Made by a program: the position numbers and the translations under genes. Positions 51,906 to 59,893 of a DNA stretch of 64,000 bases are shown in pieces; positions within the stretch are counted from its first letter, which is position 1; every line of letters begins with the position of its first letter. The stretch is taken from NCBI GenBank assembly GCA_024236015.1, contig JACKLK010000001.1:496001-560000 (forward strand). Reading direction: 5' to 3'. Source of the stretch: Rhodoferax sp. GTDB lineage: Bacteria; Pseudomonadota; Gammaproteobacteria; Burkholderiales; Burkholderiaceae_C. The notes below the pieces were generated by a model. It was not told the origin of the DNA, searched no databases, and was given only the letters and a program-made list of their open reading frames with translations.

Positions 51906-53198
51906 TCACTTGTAGCCGCGCAGCAGCCGGTCGGCTTCGCGCTGCGCGTCCTGCATCGCCTGGGCCGGCGTCTTGGTGCCGGTCAGTGCGGCCTGCAGGC
52001 CGTCGTTCAGTGCCTTGGTCACGCGCTGGTTGTCATGTGTGGAGAACTCGGACAAGGCATGGGGCAACTGGTCGCGCGCCACGACGGCCGGCGGAAAGTC
52101 GCGGCCGTATTTGCGCAGCGTGTCGGTCAGGTAGGCGGCCTCCGAGGTCGCGACATAGCCGGTCTCCATGCTCCAGCGCGCCGCGCGTTCCGGGTGCGTG
52201 ATCCACTTGACGAACTTGAACGCCGCTTCCTGCTGCGCCGGCGTCGACTTCTTGAAGATGTAGAAGTTGCCGCCGCCGGTGGGCGAGCCGCGCCGCTTGC
52301 CGGCCGGCAGCATGGCCACGCCGAAGTCGAACTTGGCGTTGTTGCGCACATTGGTCAGGTTGCCGGTGGTGGTCCACATCATCGCGACCTTCTTCTCGAA
52401 GAAGTCCTTGGGTGTGGTGCCCCATTCGACGATGCCCGGGGGATGCACACCCTGCTTGGCCAGGTCGACCCAGTACTGCAGTGCCTCGATCACCTTGGGG
52501 TCGTCGAACTTCACCGCATTGCCCGCGTCGTTGGCCATGACCACGTCGTTCTGGATCGCCAGCGCCTGGAACAGCCAGTACGGGAAACCGCTGGACGGGA
52601 TCTGGATGCCGTATTGCGTGACCTTGCCCGAGCCGTCCTTGACCGTGAGCTTCTTGGCGTAGTCGGCCATCTCGGCCCAGGTCTGGGGCGGCTTGTTCGG
52701 ATCCAGCCCGGCGGCCTTGAACGCTTCCTTGTTGTAGTACAGCACGATGGTCGAGCGCTGGAACGGAATGCCCCAGGTCTTGCCGCCGGTCTGGCTGTTG
52801 AGCATGAAGGCCTTGTAGAAGCCGCCCATCCATTTCTTGTCGTCGGCGGTCTTGGCGAAGTCGTCGAACGGGATGATGGCGTCCTCGTCGATCAATGTGA
52901 ACATGTCGGTCGACAACAGCACCGAGGTGACTGGCGGCGTGCCGGCCTTGTGCGCGGTCAGCGCCTTGACGATGGTATCCTGGTAGCTGCCGGCGTAGAT
53001 CGGCGTGACCTTGATCGACGGGTTCTCCTTCGTGAAGTCGGCCGCCAGGCCATCGATGGTCGCCGTGATGGCGCCGCCGACCGCGACCGGGTAGAAGAAG
53101 GAGATCTCGGTCTGCGCCTGCGCGGAAGCGCCGAACGGCAGGCTGGCGGCGGCCAGCGCGGTGGCGGCGATCAGGCGGTTGAAGCTTTTTCTGTGCAT
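51906..53198 (-). CDS. Sugar-type ABC transporter substrate-binding protein (UgpB-like)
   Basis: 430 residues with a signal peptide (FNRLIAATALAAASLPFGASAQA, cleaved near residue 28). The mature protein begins TEISFFYPVAVGGAITATIDGLA and has the family-1 binding-protein pattern; WGIPFQRSTIVLYYNKEAFKAAG and HPERAARWSMETGYVATSEAAY are typical of UgpB-like glycerol-3-phosphate or polyol binding proteins. The ligand is not deducible; the ATPase and neighbours suggest a small phosphorylated, polyol or betaine-like compound at most as a guess. Between the ATPase gene and the permeases on the same strand. Confidence 0.9.
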   Translation of the reverse strand: MHRKSFNRLIAATALAAASLPFGASAQAQTEISFFYPVAVGGAITATIDGLAADFTKENPSIKVTPIYAGSYQDTIVKALTAHKAGTPPVTSVLLSTDMFTLIDEDAIIPFDDFAKTADDKKWMGGFYKAFMLNSQTGGKTWGIPFQRSTIVLYYNKEAFKAAGLDPNKPPQTWAEMADYAKKLTVKDGSGKVTQYGIQIPSSGFPYWLFQALAIQNDVVMANDAGNAVKFDDPKVIEALQYWVDLAKQGVHPPGIVEWGTTPKDFFEKKVAMMWTTTGNLTNVRNNAKFDFGVAMLPAGKRRGSPTGGGNFYIFKKSTPAQQEAAFKFVKWITHPERAARWSMETGYVATSEAAYLTDTLRKYGRDFPPAVVARDQLPHALSEFSTHDNQRVTKALNDGLQAALTGTKTPAQAMQDAQREADRLLRGYK

Positions 53199-53232
53199 GG
53201 ATGTCTCCGTGGAGTGGTTGACGTGAGAAAAA

Positions 53233-54246
53233 TCAGTCGAGCCGGCTGCCCGCGGCGTCGAAGAAATGCTGCTCCTGGCGCGGCCAGCGCAGCTGGACCT
53301 GTTCGCCGGCGCGCAGTTCGCAGCGGCCGTCGGTGCGCACGGTGATCTGCTCGGAGCCGACCGCGCAGCGCAGCACCAGGTCCGAGCCCAGGTATTCCAG
53401 GCTGCTGACCTGCGCCGGAACGTCGCCGCCGAGCGTGATCGCTTCCGGCCGCACCCCCAGCGTCGCGCCGCCATGGCCGACATGCACGCTGCTGCCGGCG
53501 ATGTGGCCTTGTTCGAGCTTGAGCAGGTTCATCGCCGGCGTGCCGATGAAACGCGCGGCAAAGGTGGTTGCCGGCATCGCATAGAGCTGGCGCGGCGCCG
53601 CGGTCTGCTCGATGCGGCCCTTGTTGAGCAGCACCACCTGGTCGGCCATGCTCATGGCCTCGGCCTGGTCGTGCGTGACATAGACCACGGTCAGCCCCAG
53701 GCGCAGCTGCAGTTCGCGCAGTTCGTGGCGCATCTCCTGGCGCAGCTGGGCGTCGAGGTTGGACAGCGGTTCGTCCATCAGGCAGATCTTCGCCTGCGCG
53801 ACCAGCGCGCGGCCGAGCGCAACCCGTTGCTGCTGGCCGCCCGAGAGCTGGGACGGCTTGCGCTCGAGCAGCTGGTCCAGGCCCAGCAGTGCGGCGGTCT
53901 CGCGCAGCCGCTGCTCGCGCTCGGTCTTCGGCACCTTGCGCACCGACAGTCCGAAGCCGATGTTGTCGGCCACGGTCATGTGGGGGAACAGCGCGTAGTT
54001 CTGGAACACCATCGCGATGCCGCGTTGCGCCGGCGGCAGCGCGGTGACGTCGCGCTCGTTGACGAACACCTGTCCGCTGCTGGCCGACTCGAGGCCGGCG
54101 ATGACGCGCAGCGTCGTCGACTTGCCGCAGCCCGAGGGGCCGAGCAGCACGCAGAAACTGCCTTCGGCGATGTCCAGCGAGATGCCGTCCAGGCCCTTGG
54201 TGCTGGCCCATTGTTTTGTGACGGACACAAGACGAATCGATGACAT
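53233..54246 (-). CDS. Sugar-type ABC transporter ATPase (UgpC/MalK-like)
   Basis: 337 residues. Walker A GPSGCGKST, signature LSGGQQQRVALGRAL, Walker B CLMDEPLSNLD, H-loop THDQAEAMSMAD, and a C-terminal TOBE domain (LGVRPEAITLGG onwards) that may carry regulatory contacts. It energises the two permeases. Start MSSIRLVSVTKQW at 54246 is the conserved one. First gene of the minus-strand importer operon, divergent from the DmdA-like gene across 157 nt. Confidence 0.92.
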   Translation of the reverse strand: MSSIRLVSVTKQWASTKGLDGISLDIAEGSFCVLLGPSGCGKSTTLRVIAGLESASSGQVFVNERDVTALPPAQRGIAMVFQNYALFPHMTVADNIGFGLSVRKVPKTEREQRLRETAALLGLDQLLERKPSQLSGGQQQRVALGRALVAQAKICLMDEPLSNLDAQLRQEMRHELRELQLRLGLTVVYVTHDQAEAMSMADQVVLLNKGRIEQTAAPRQLYAMPATTFAARFIGTPAMNLLKLEQGHIAGSSVHVGHGGATLGVRPEAITLGGDVPAQVSSLEYLGSDLVLRCAVGSEQITVRTDGRCELRAGEQVQLRWPRQEQHFFDAAGSRLD

Positions 54247-54290
54247 GCAGGCAGTATACGGACGCGATGTGACCAATTGAAGGCGCATTC

Positions 54291-54322
54291 TTGACAATTT
54301 CGCGCAGGGCGCTTCGTACAAT
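54291..54322 (+). promoter_or_regulatory. Candidate sigma-70 promoter of the DmdA-like gene
   Basis: TTGACA (54291-54296) is a perfect -35 box and TACAAT (54317-54322) a good -10, but 20 nt separate them, longer than the ideal 17. It lies about 80 nt before the ATG at 54404 in the divergent intergenic region. Confidence 0.45.
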
Positions 54323-54403
54323 TCGCCGGCACAGCGCAGCATGTCGGTCCGCTCGGGCGGCGATGGGGCGCCTTCCATCCCCCCCTTTTTCCGGGAGTCG
54401 CCC

Positions 54404-55507
54404 ATGCATGCCCCGTTGCTCGCCCGTTCGCGCCGGACCCGTCGCACGCCCTTCACCGACCGCGTCACCGCGGCGGGTGTCAAGGCCTACACGGTCTACA
54501 ACCACATGCTGCTGCCGGCGGTGTTCCGCTCGGTCGAGGAGGACTACCACCACCTGAAGTCGGCGGTGCAGCTGTGGGACGTGGCCTGCGAACGCCAGAT
54601 CGAACTGCGCGGCCCGGACGCCGAGCGGCTGCTGCAGATGACCAGCCCGCGCGACCTCTCGCGCATGGCGACCGACCAGTGTTACTACGTGCCCATCGTC
54701 GACGTCAACGGCGGCATGATCAACGACCCGATCGTGCTCAAGCTCGCAAGCGACCGGTTCTGGGTGTCGATCGCCGACAGCGACCTGATGTACTACTACA
54801 AGGGCCTGGCCGGCGGTTTCGGCATGGACGTGCAGGTGTCCGAACCGGACATCTCGCCGCTGGCGATCCAGGGGCCGAAGGCTGACATCCTGGTCGAGCG
54901 GCTTTTCGGCAAGGACATCCGCGAGACGAAGTTCTTCCGCCACAAGACCATCACCTTCCAGGGCCAGGACATGGTGATTGCGCGCTCGGGCTGGTCGCGC
55001 CAGATCGGCTTCGAGATCTACATGGACGGCACGCGGCACGGCCCCGCGTTGTGGGATCACATCATGGAGGCGGGCGAAGACCTGGACATCCGCGCCGGTT
55101 GCCCGAACGGCATCGAACGCATCGAAGCCGGGCTGCTGAGTTACGGCAACGACGTGACGCTGGAGAACACACCGTTCGAGGCCGACATGGGCAAATACGT
55201 GCAGCTCGACCGGGTGCCGACCTGCCGCGCCCGCGCCGCCTTGCTGGAAAAACAGGTGCCGGATCGGCAGCTGCGCGCCGTCGAGATGTCGGGCGATCCC
55301 CTGCCCGCATGCACCGAACCCTGGCCCTTGCTAGCCGGCGGCACACACGCCGGCAACATCAATTCGGCTGCCTACTCGCCCGACTTCAAGACCAATATCG
55401 GCATCGCGATGATCGAGGCGGCGTATTGGGATGCCGGCACGACGCTGGTCGTGCACACGCCGGTCGGACCGCGCGACGTGCTGGTGCGCGCAAAGTACTG
55501 GATCTGA
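54404..55507 (+). CDS. dmdA: DmdA-like tetrahydrofolate-dependent demethylase (GcvT family)
   Basis: 367 residues, the length of dimethylsulfoniopropionate demethylase. SRRTRRTPFTDRVTAAGVKA, YTVYNHMLLPAVFRSVEEDY and WDVACERQIELRGPDAERLL fit the DmdA group rather than glycine-cleavage T protein. Downstream RSGWSRQIGFEIYMDG and CPNGIERIEAGLLSYGNDV are the aminomethyltransferase-fold motifs. Such enzymes move a methyl group to tetrahydrofolate. DmdA homologues in soil bacteria are common and may act on other methylated compounds, so DMSP is only one option. The ATG at 54404 follows GGGAG. Divergent from the ABC importer operon. Confidence 0.82.
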   Translation: MHAPLLARSRRTRRTPFTDRVTAAGVKAYTVYNHMLLPAVFRSVEEDYHHLKSAVQLWDVACERQIELRGPDAERLLQMTSPRDLSRMATDQCYYVPIVDVNGGMINDPIVLKLASDRFWVSIADSDLMYYYKGLAGGFGMDVQVSEPDISPLAIQGPKADILVERLFGKDIRETKFFRHKTITFQGQDMVIARSGWSRQIGFEIYMDGTRHGPALWDHIMEAGEDLDIRAGCPNGIERIEAGLLSYGNDVTLENTPFEADMGKYVQLDRVPTCRARAALLEKQVPDRQLRAVEMSGDPLPACTEPWPLLAGGTHAGNINSAAYSPDFKTNIGIAMIEAAYWDAGTTLVVHTPVGPRDVLVRAKYWI

Positions 55508-55817
55508 CGGGAATCGACCCGCGCGCCTGAGGTCGGCGCGCACCGTGCAGGCCCGTCCATGGGGGCGCACCCGTCGTCGCGCAGCGTCGGCCGGCCGTGT
55601 GGTGCCGGCGCCGGCGCCACACCGGCGGGCGTGGCGATCGGGCCTGCGGCACCGCCGATCTGCGGCCGTCATCCCTGGGCGCGGCGTCGCCATCCGTGGC
55701 GAAGGTCCAGCGTCGCGATAACCCATGTGGCCGATGCCAGGCGCCCCCTTTGCGGGATTCCGGCACGCCATGGCGCATCCCAGAATGGGCGTCATCACCC
55801 ATCAGGAAGGAGCGCCC
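55508..55817. other. 310-nt intergenic region without a recognisable gene
   Basis: Between the DmdA-like gene and the Tat-exported hydrolase gene. GC-rich with scattered short inverted repeats but no family-like ORF, clear promoter or T-tract terminator. Its 3' end carries the AGGAAGGAG ribosome-binding site of the next gene. Confidence 0.6.
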
Positions 55818-56816
55818 ATGTTTTCTGTCGACGACCCCCCGGTACCGGAATGGACGCGCCGCCAACTGCTGTTGGGTGGTGCAGCCGTCGCGGCCGGCAT
55901 CGGACTGCCCCTGGCGGTTCGTGCCGCCGCAACCCCGCCCGCGCCAGCCCCTGGCGACGGGAACCCGATCCATGAAGGAAATCAAACCATGTCGTTCATC
56001 ACCACCCAGGACGGAACCCGGATCTACTACAAGGACTGGGGTACCGGTCAACCCATCGTGTTCTCGCACGGCTGGCCCTTGTCGGCCGACGACTGGGACA
56101 CGCAGATGCTGTATTTCCTGCACAAGGGTTTTCGTGTCATCGCGCACGACCGGCGCGGGCACGGTCGTTCCAGCCAGACCTGGACCGGCAACGACATGGA
56201 TACCTATGCCGACGACCTGGCCGCGCTCGCGCAGGCACTGGACCTGCGCGACGCCGTCCACATCGGCCATTCGACCGGCGGCGGCGAAGTCGCGCGTTAC
56301 CTGGGACGCCATGGCAGCGCGCGGGTGGCCAAGGCGGTGCTGATCGGCGCGGTTCCTCCGATCATGGTCAAGACACCCGCCAATCCCGGCGGTCTGCCGA
56401 TCGAGGTGTTCGACGGCATTCGCGCCGGCGTGGCGAACAACCGTGCCGAGTTCTTCCGGGAGATCACGCTGCCGTTCTACGGCTACAACCGGCCCGGCGC
56501 CAAGGTCTCGGAGGGCATACGCCAACACTGGTGGCAGCAGGGGATGATGGGTTCGATCAAGGCCCACTACGACTGTGTCAAGGCGTTCTCGGAGACCGAT
56601 TTCACCGCCGACCTGAAGAGGATCGAGGTGCCCACCCTGGTCATGCATGGCGATGACGACCAGATCGTTCCGATCGGCGCGTCGGCACCGCTGTCGGCCA
56701 AGCTGCTGCGCAAGGCCACGCTCAAGGTCTATCCGGGGCTGCCGCACGGCCTGTGTGCCACCCATCCCGAGATCGTGAACCCGGACCTGCTGGCCTTCAT
56801 CCGCAACGGGGCTTGA
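55818..56816 (+). CDS. Alpha/beta hydrolase, non-heme chloroperoxidase/arylesterase group, with Tat signal
   Basis: 332 residues. The N-terminus TRRQLLLGGAAVAAGIGLPLAVRA is a twin-arginine signal peptide, followed by a 25-residue linker and the enzyme body from MSFITTQDGTRIYYKDWG (residue 58). Catalytic elements: VFSHGWPLSADDWD (oxyanion), GHSTGGGEVARYLGRHG (nucleophile Ser), HGDDDQIVP (acid) and LPHGLCATH (His). The family of cofactor-free haloperoxidases are in practice esterases with perhydrolase activity. AGGAAGGAG precedes the first ATG; the inner ATG at 55989 also has AAGGAAAT upstream and would yield a cytosolic, standard-length enzyme. Followed 57 nt later by wrbA. Confidence 0.9.
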   Translation: MFSVDDPPVPEWTRRQLLLGGAAVAAGIGLPLAVRAAATPPAPAPGDGNPIHEGNQTMSFITTQDGTRIYYKDWGTGQPIVFSHGWPLSADDWDTQMLYFLHKGFRVIAHDRRGHGRSSQTWTGNDMDTYADDLAALAQALDLRDAVHIGHSTGGGEVARYLGRHGSARVAKAVLIGAVPPIMVKTPANPGGLPIEVFDGIRAGVANNRAEFFREITLPFYGYNRPGAKVSEGIRQHWWQQGMMGSIKAHYDCVKAFSETDFTADLKRIEVPTLVMHGDDDQIVPIGASAPLSAKLLRKATLKVYPGLPHGLCATHPEIVNPDLLAFIRNGA

Positions 56817-56873
56817 GGCCATGGGCCGCGGCCATCGATCCACGTCGTTCATCACACAGGAGGGTTTTCAGCC

Positions 56874-57476
56874 ATGACAAAGGTACTCGTCGTCTATCAC
56901 AGCATCTGGGGGCATATCGAACGCATGGCGCAGGCGCAGGCCGAGGGCGTGCGCGAGGTGCCGGGGGCGGTCGCGCAGGTCAAGCGGGTTGCCGAAACCA
57001 TGTCGGACGAAGCGTTGGCGGCCATCGGCGCCAAGCGCGACCAGGCGGCCCCGGTGGCCCGTCCGGACGAACTGGCGGACTATGACGCCGTCATCTTCGG
57101 AACGCCGACGCGTTTCGGCAACATGACCGGGCAGATGCGCACCTTTCTCGACCAGACCGGCGCGTTGTGGGCCCGGGGCGCGCTGGTCGGCAAGGCTGGC
57201 AGTGTCTTCACGTCGTCCGGGACTCAGCATGGCGGGCAGGAGAGCACGATCCTGAGCTTTCACCTGACACTGCTGCACCACGGCATGGTCATCGTGGGCC
57301 TGCCCTACAGCGAAGCGCGCCAGACCGGCCTGGACGAGATCAAGGGCGGCAGCCCGTACGGCGCATCCACGATCGCCGGCGCCAAGGGCGAGCGGTTTCC
57401 CAGCGAGCAGGAACTGGCGATGGCACGGTACCAGGGCCGCCACGTGGCCACGCTGGCCGGCAAGCTGGCCTCATAG
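56874..57476 (+). CDS. wrbA: NAD(P)H:quinone oxidoreductase WrbA
   Basis: 200-residue flavodoxin-like enzyme. KVLVVYHSIWGHIERMAQAQ is the FMN phosphate loop, FGTPTRFGNMTGQMRTFLDQTG and TSSGTQHGGQEST complete the FMN site, and SPYGASTIAG ends the domain, all WrbA hallmarks. Two-electron reduction of quinones protects against redox cycling. It follows the chloroperoxidase-like gene by 57 nt, so both may respond to oxidative or quinone stress. The 3' end overlaps the convergent LuxR-type regulator gene by 6 nt. Confidence 0.95.
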   Translation: MTKVLVVYHSIWGHIERMAQAQAEGVREVPGAVAQVKRVAETMSDEALAAIGAKRDQAAPVARPDELADYDAVIFGTPTRFGNMTGQMRTFLDQTGALWARGALVGKAGSVFTSSGTQHGGQESTILSFHLTLLHHGMVIVGLPYSEARQTGLDEIKGGSPYGASTIAGAKGERFPSEQELAMARYQGRHVATLAGKLAS

Positions 57477-58127
57477 ACTGATCAGGCCGCGGTGCACCGC
57501 CGCGGCAACCGCACTGGTGCGGTTGCTCACCCCCAGCTTCGAGAAGATGCGCTTGGTGTGCGCCTTGACGGTTCCGTCGCTGATGCCGAAGGCGCGGCCG
57601 ATATGCTTGTTGCTCAGGCCTGCCGCCACGTGTTCGAGCACCTGCATCTCGCGCGGGCTCAGGCTGCCGCCCATCAGCCGCGACGTCAGCTTGGCGGCAA
57701 CGGGGGGCGGAACAAAGGTTCCGCCCAGGCGGATCGAGCGCAGACACTGGAACAATTCCTGTGGCGTGGTGTTCTTGAACAGATACCCGTTGGCGCCGGC
57801 ACACATCGCGCCATAGACATCGGCTTCGCAACTGCGCTGTGTCAGCACCATCACCTTGGGCCCGTGGCGCAGCGCGCGGATGGCGCGAATGGTGTCCGAC
57901 GAGCCGGCGCCCAGCAGGTCCAGATCGACCGACACGACGTCGGGGCGCAAGCGCTCGCACATCGGCAACAGGTCGGCTGCATGGTCAGCCTGGGCGATGA
58001 CCGACATGTCCGGTTCGGCATCGATCAGGTCCGCCACACCCCGCCGCAACAACACCTGGGCGTCGACCAGGAGGACCGTCAAACGGTTGCGGGCGGCATC
58101 GGAAGCGCTGGAAAACTGGATGTTCAT
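57471..58127 (-). CDS. NarL/FixJ-family response regulator with incomplete acidic pocket
   Basis: 218 residues. A receiver domain has phospho-acceptor D68 (VVSVDLDLLG) and the conserved lysine in YLFKNTTP, then a LuxR HTH (LSPREMQVLEHVAAGLSNKHIG, KAHTKRIFSKLGV). The acidic pair that binds magnesium is VDAQ (D22-A23) rather than the usual DD/ED, so phosphorylation may be weak or absent. No histidine kinase gene adjoins. ATG at 58127 (MNIQFSSASDAARN). Confidence 0.88.
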   Translation of the reverse strand: MNIQFSSASDAARNRLTVLLVDAQVLLRRGVADLIDAEPDMSVIAQADHAADLLPMCERLRPDVVSVDLDLLGAGSSDTIRAIRALRHGPKVMVLTQRSCEADVYGAMCAGANGYLFKNTTPQELFQCLRSIRLGGTFVPPPVAAKLTSRLMGGSLSPREMQVLEHVAAGLSNKHIGRAFGISDGTVKAHTKRIFSKLGVSNRTSAVAAAVHRGLISL

Positions 58128-58352
58128 GGCCTTCTCGCTGATACGCCGCGGGGCGGCTGGTTGCTGGGTGCGAACCAGTCTATCGGCCGGTCATGACAGC
58201 CGTGCGCCGAACACCCGGCGCACTGTGGCAATTGACGTATGGGTGTGTCGTACGTCGTATCGCCCGCCGACACCTGCGGGCAGCTGCGCGTCGACGCGCC
58301 GACCCGGCGGCCGGGCCGAAGGACGGCCCGGGCCGTCCGGTCCGGCTGCGCT

Positions 58353-58850
58353 TCACACCAGGACCAGCCGACGGGCTGCGCGCAGGCGTTGCACTTGCAG
58401 CGTCGCCCCGACCAGGAACACCAGAAACAACACGCCGGTGATGGCCTGGATCTGCGGCGCCTCGGGATCGTCGAGCCATGGTGCGCCCAGCGGCAGCCGG
58501 GTGGCCGATTCGGCAACAGCCGGGATCATGTGGAAGAACAGCGTGAGCGAATAGGTGACGGTCTCGACGCAGGCGGGAACCAGGCCCGATCGGCGCCTGC
58601 CCGCCCACGCGGCCAGCGCCAGCGCGAGCAAGGTGACGACACCCAGTGCATGGGGCTTGCCGAAGCCGCCGTGCTCGAAGATGCCGAAACCGGTCAGACA
58701 GGTTGCGATGGTCATGCCTGCATACCAGCGACCGGATCGGCTCGTGGCGTCGATGCCGCCGTGACGCAGCAGCGCCACGAGGCCAAGCGCCACGGCCACC
58801 AGGCTGATGACGGTATGCACGCTGCCCAGGGGAGTGAGTCCAGGAATCAT
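58353..58850 (-). CDS. Four-helix membrane protein, DUF2306-like
   Basis: 165 residues with about four hydrophobic segments (SVHTVISLVAVALGLVALL; MTIATCLTGFGIF; ALGVVTLLALALAAWAG; ITGVLFLVFLVGATLQVQRL). The pattern of a first helix ending LLRHGG...GRWYAGM resembles DUF2306 membrane proteins. Function unknown. CGGAGAAC precedes the ATG at 58850. It stands alone between two response-regulator genes. Confidence 0.6.
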   Translation of the reverse strand: MIPGLTPLGSVHTVISLVAVALGLVALLRHGGIDATSRSGRWYAGMTIATCLTGFGIFEHGGFGKPHALGVVTLLALALAAWAGRRRSGLVPACVETVTYSLTLFFHMIPAVAESATRLPLGAPWLDDPEAPQIQAITGVLFLVFLVGATLQVQRLRAARRLVLV

Positions 58851-59125
58851 GGTGTTCTCCGGTAAGCCACACGCCATGCCGGGCATGCGGGATGCCCGGA
58901 CGATGGACCCGGTGCACCATGCATCCGGGATGCTGGCAGTGTCGGCATGCCGCGGCGTACTGCCTATCCACCTAAGAGGCAGCGGCATGCACCACCATCG
59001 CATCATGCGGGCCTGCCGCCGGCATCGCGCCCACGGCGTCGAGCTCCCGGGTTCACCGGGAGCCGAGGCAGCGGCATGCTGCCGTTGCAGGGGCGCCGGA
59101 CTCCGGTAGCGGCGTGGCGACCGGG

Positions 59126-59893
59126 CTACAGCCGCACCACCTGGACGCTGGCGGCGAACAGGTATCCCGCGCCGCGTTCGGTGTGGATCAACGCGGCCCC
59201 GCCATGGGCCGCGAGCTTGCGCCGCAGCCGGCCGACCTGCACGTCGATGGATCGGTCATAGACTTCGGCGTTGTGCAGGCGGGACAGGTCGAGCAGGGTG
59301 TCGCGACTCAGCACCCGTTGCGGTGCGCTCAGGAATGCGATCAGCAGGTTGCATTCGCTGTTGGACAGCGCGACGTCGGCGCCGCCGGGTGCCTTGAGCC
59401 GGCGCAATCGGACATTCATCTCCCAGCCTTCGAAGCGGTAGGACCGGATCCTGGCCAGTTCGCTGGTCATGGTTTCCCGCATGCGGGCGCGGCGCAGCAG
59501 CGCGCGGGTGCGCGCAAGCAGCTCGCGCGGCGAGAACGGTTTGGTCAGGTAGTCGTCGGCACCCAGTTCCAGTCCCATCACCCGGTCGGCTTCGTCCTGG
59601 AGGCCGGTCAGGATGATGATCGGAAGGTCGGACGTCGCGCGCAGCCGCTGGGCGATCTGCATGCCGCCTTCGCCGGGCAGGCGCAGGTCGAGCAGCAGCA
59701 GGTCGATCGACGCATGGGCCAGCACCTGGTCCATCTCAGGGCCACTGGCCACCGCCGTGACGCGGATGTCGTGGTCGCCCAGGTAGTCGGTCACCATCTG
59801 CCGGATCGACGGGTCGTCATCGACGGCAAGTACATGGGGCATGTCCCGAGGCGCCGTGTCCGGCGTCGGCGCGGTCTGGATGGCAGGGTTCAT
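59126..59893 (-). CDS. OmpR-family response regulator
   Basis: 255 residues. The receiver domain (residues 20-135) has VDDDPS, phospho-acceptor D69 (LLLLDLRLPGEGG) and the lysine in DYLTKPFSPREL. A winged-helix trans_reg_C domain follows (ALSNSECNLLIAFLSAPQRVLSRD...IDVQVGRLRRKL...RGAGYLF). The ATG at 59893 overlaps the GAF-protein stop by 4 nt, so the two are cotranslated. The expected partner kinase is missing from the locus; the GAF protein upstream carries sensor sequence but no kinase domain. Confidence 0.93.
   Translation of the reverse strand: MNPAIQTAPTPDTAPRDMPHVLAVDDDPSIRQMVTDYLGDHDIRVTAVASGPEMDQVLAHASIDLLLLDLRLPGEGGMQIAQRLRATSDLPIIILTGLQDEADRVMGLELGADDYLTKPFSPRELLARTRALLRRARMRETMTSELARIRSYRFEGWEMNVRLRRLKAPGGADVALSNSECNLLIAFLSAPQRVLSRDTLLDLSRLHNAEVYDRSIDVQVGRLRRKLAAHGGAALIHTERGAGYLFAASVQVVRL

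Noticed and set aside
54240..54262. TATACT-like box on the minus strand before the ABC ATPase gene
   Set aside because: It lies only a few bases before the ATG and lacks a -35 at normal spacing, so it would leave no leader.
6942..55507. A complete DMSP demethylation pathway (DmdA plus DmdC-like enzyme)
   Set aside because: The two genes are about 46 kb apart, and the DmdC-like gene sits in an aromatic-acid cluster; no DmdB or DmdD candidate accompanies either.
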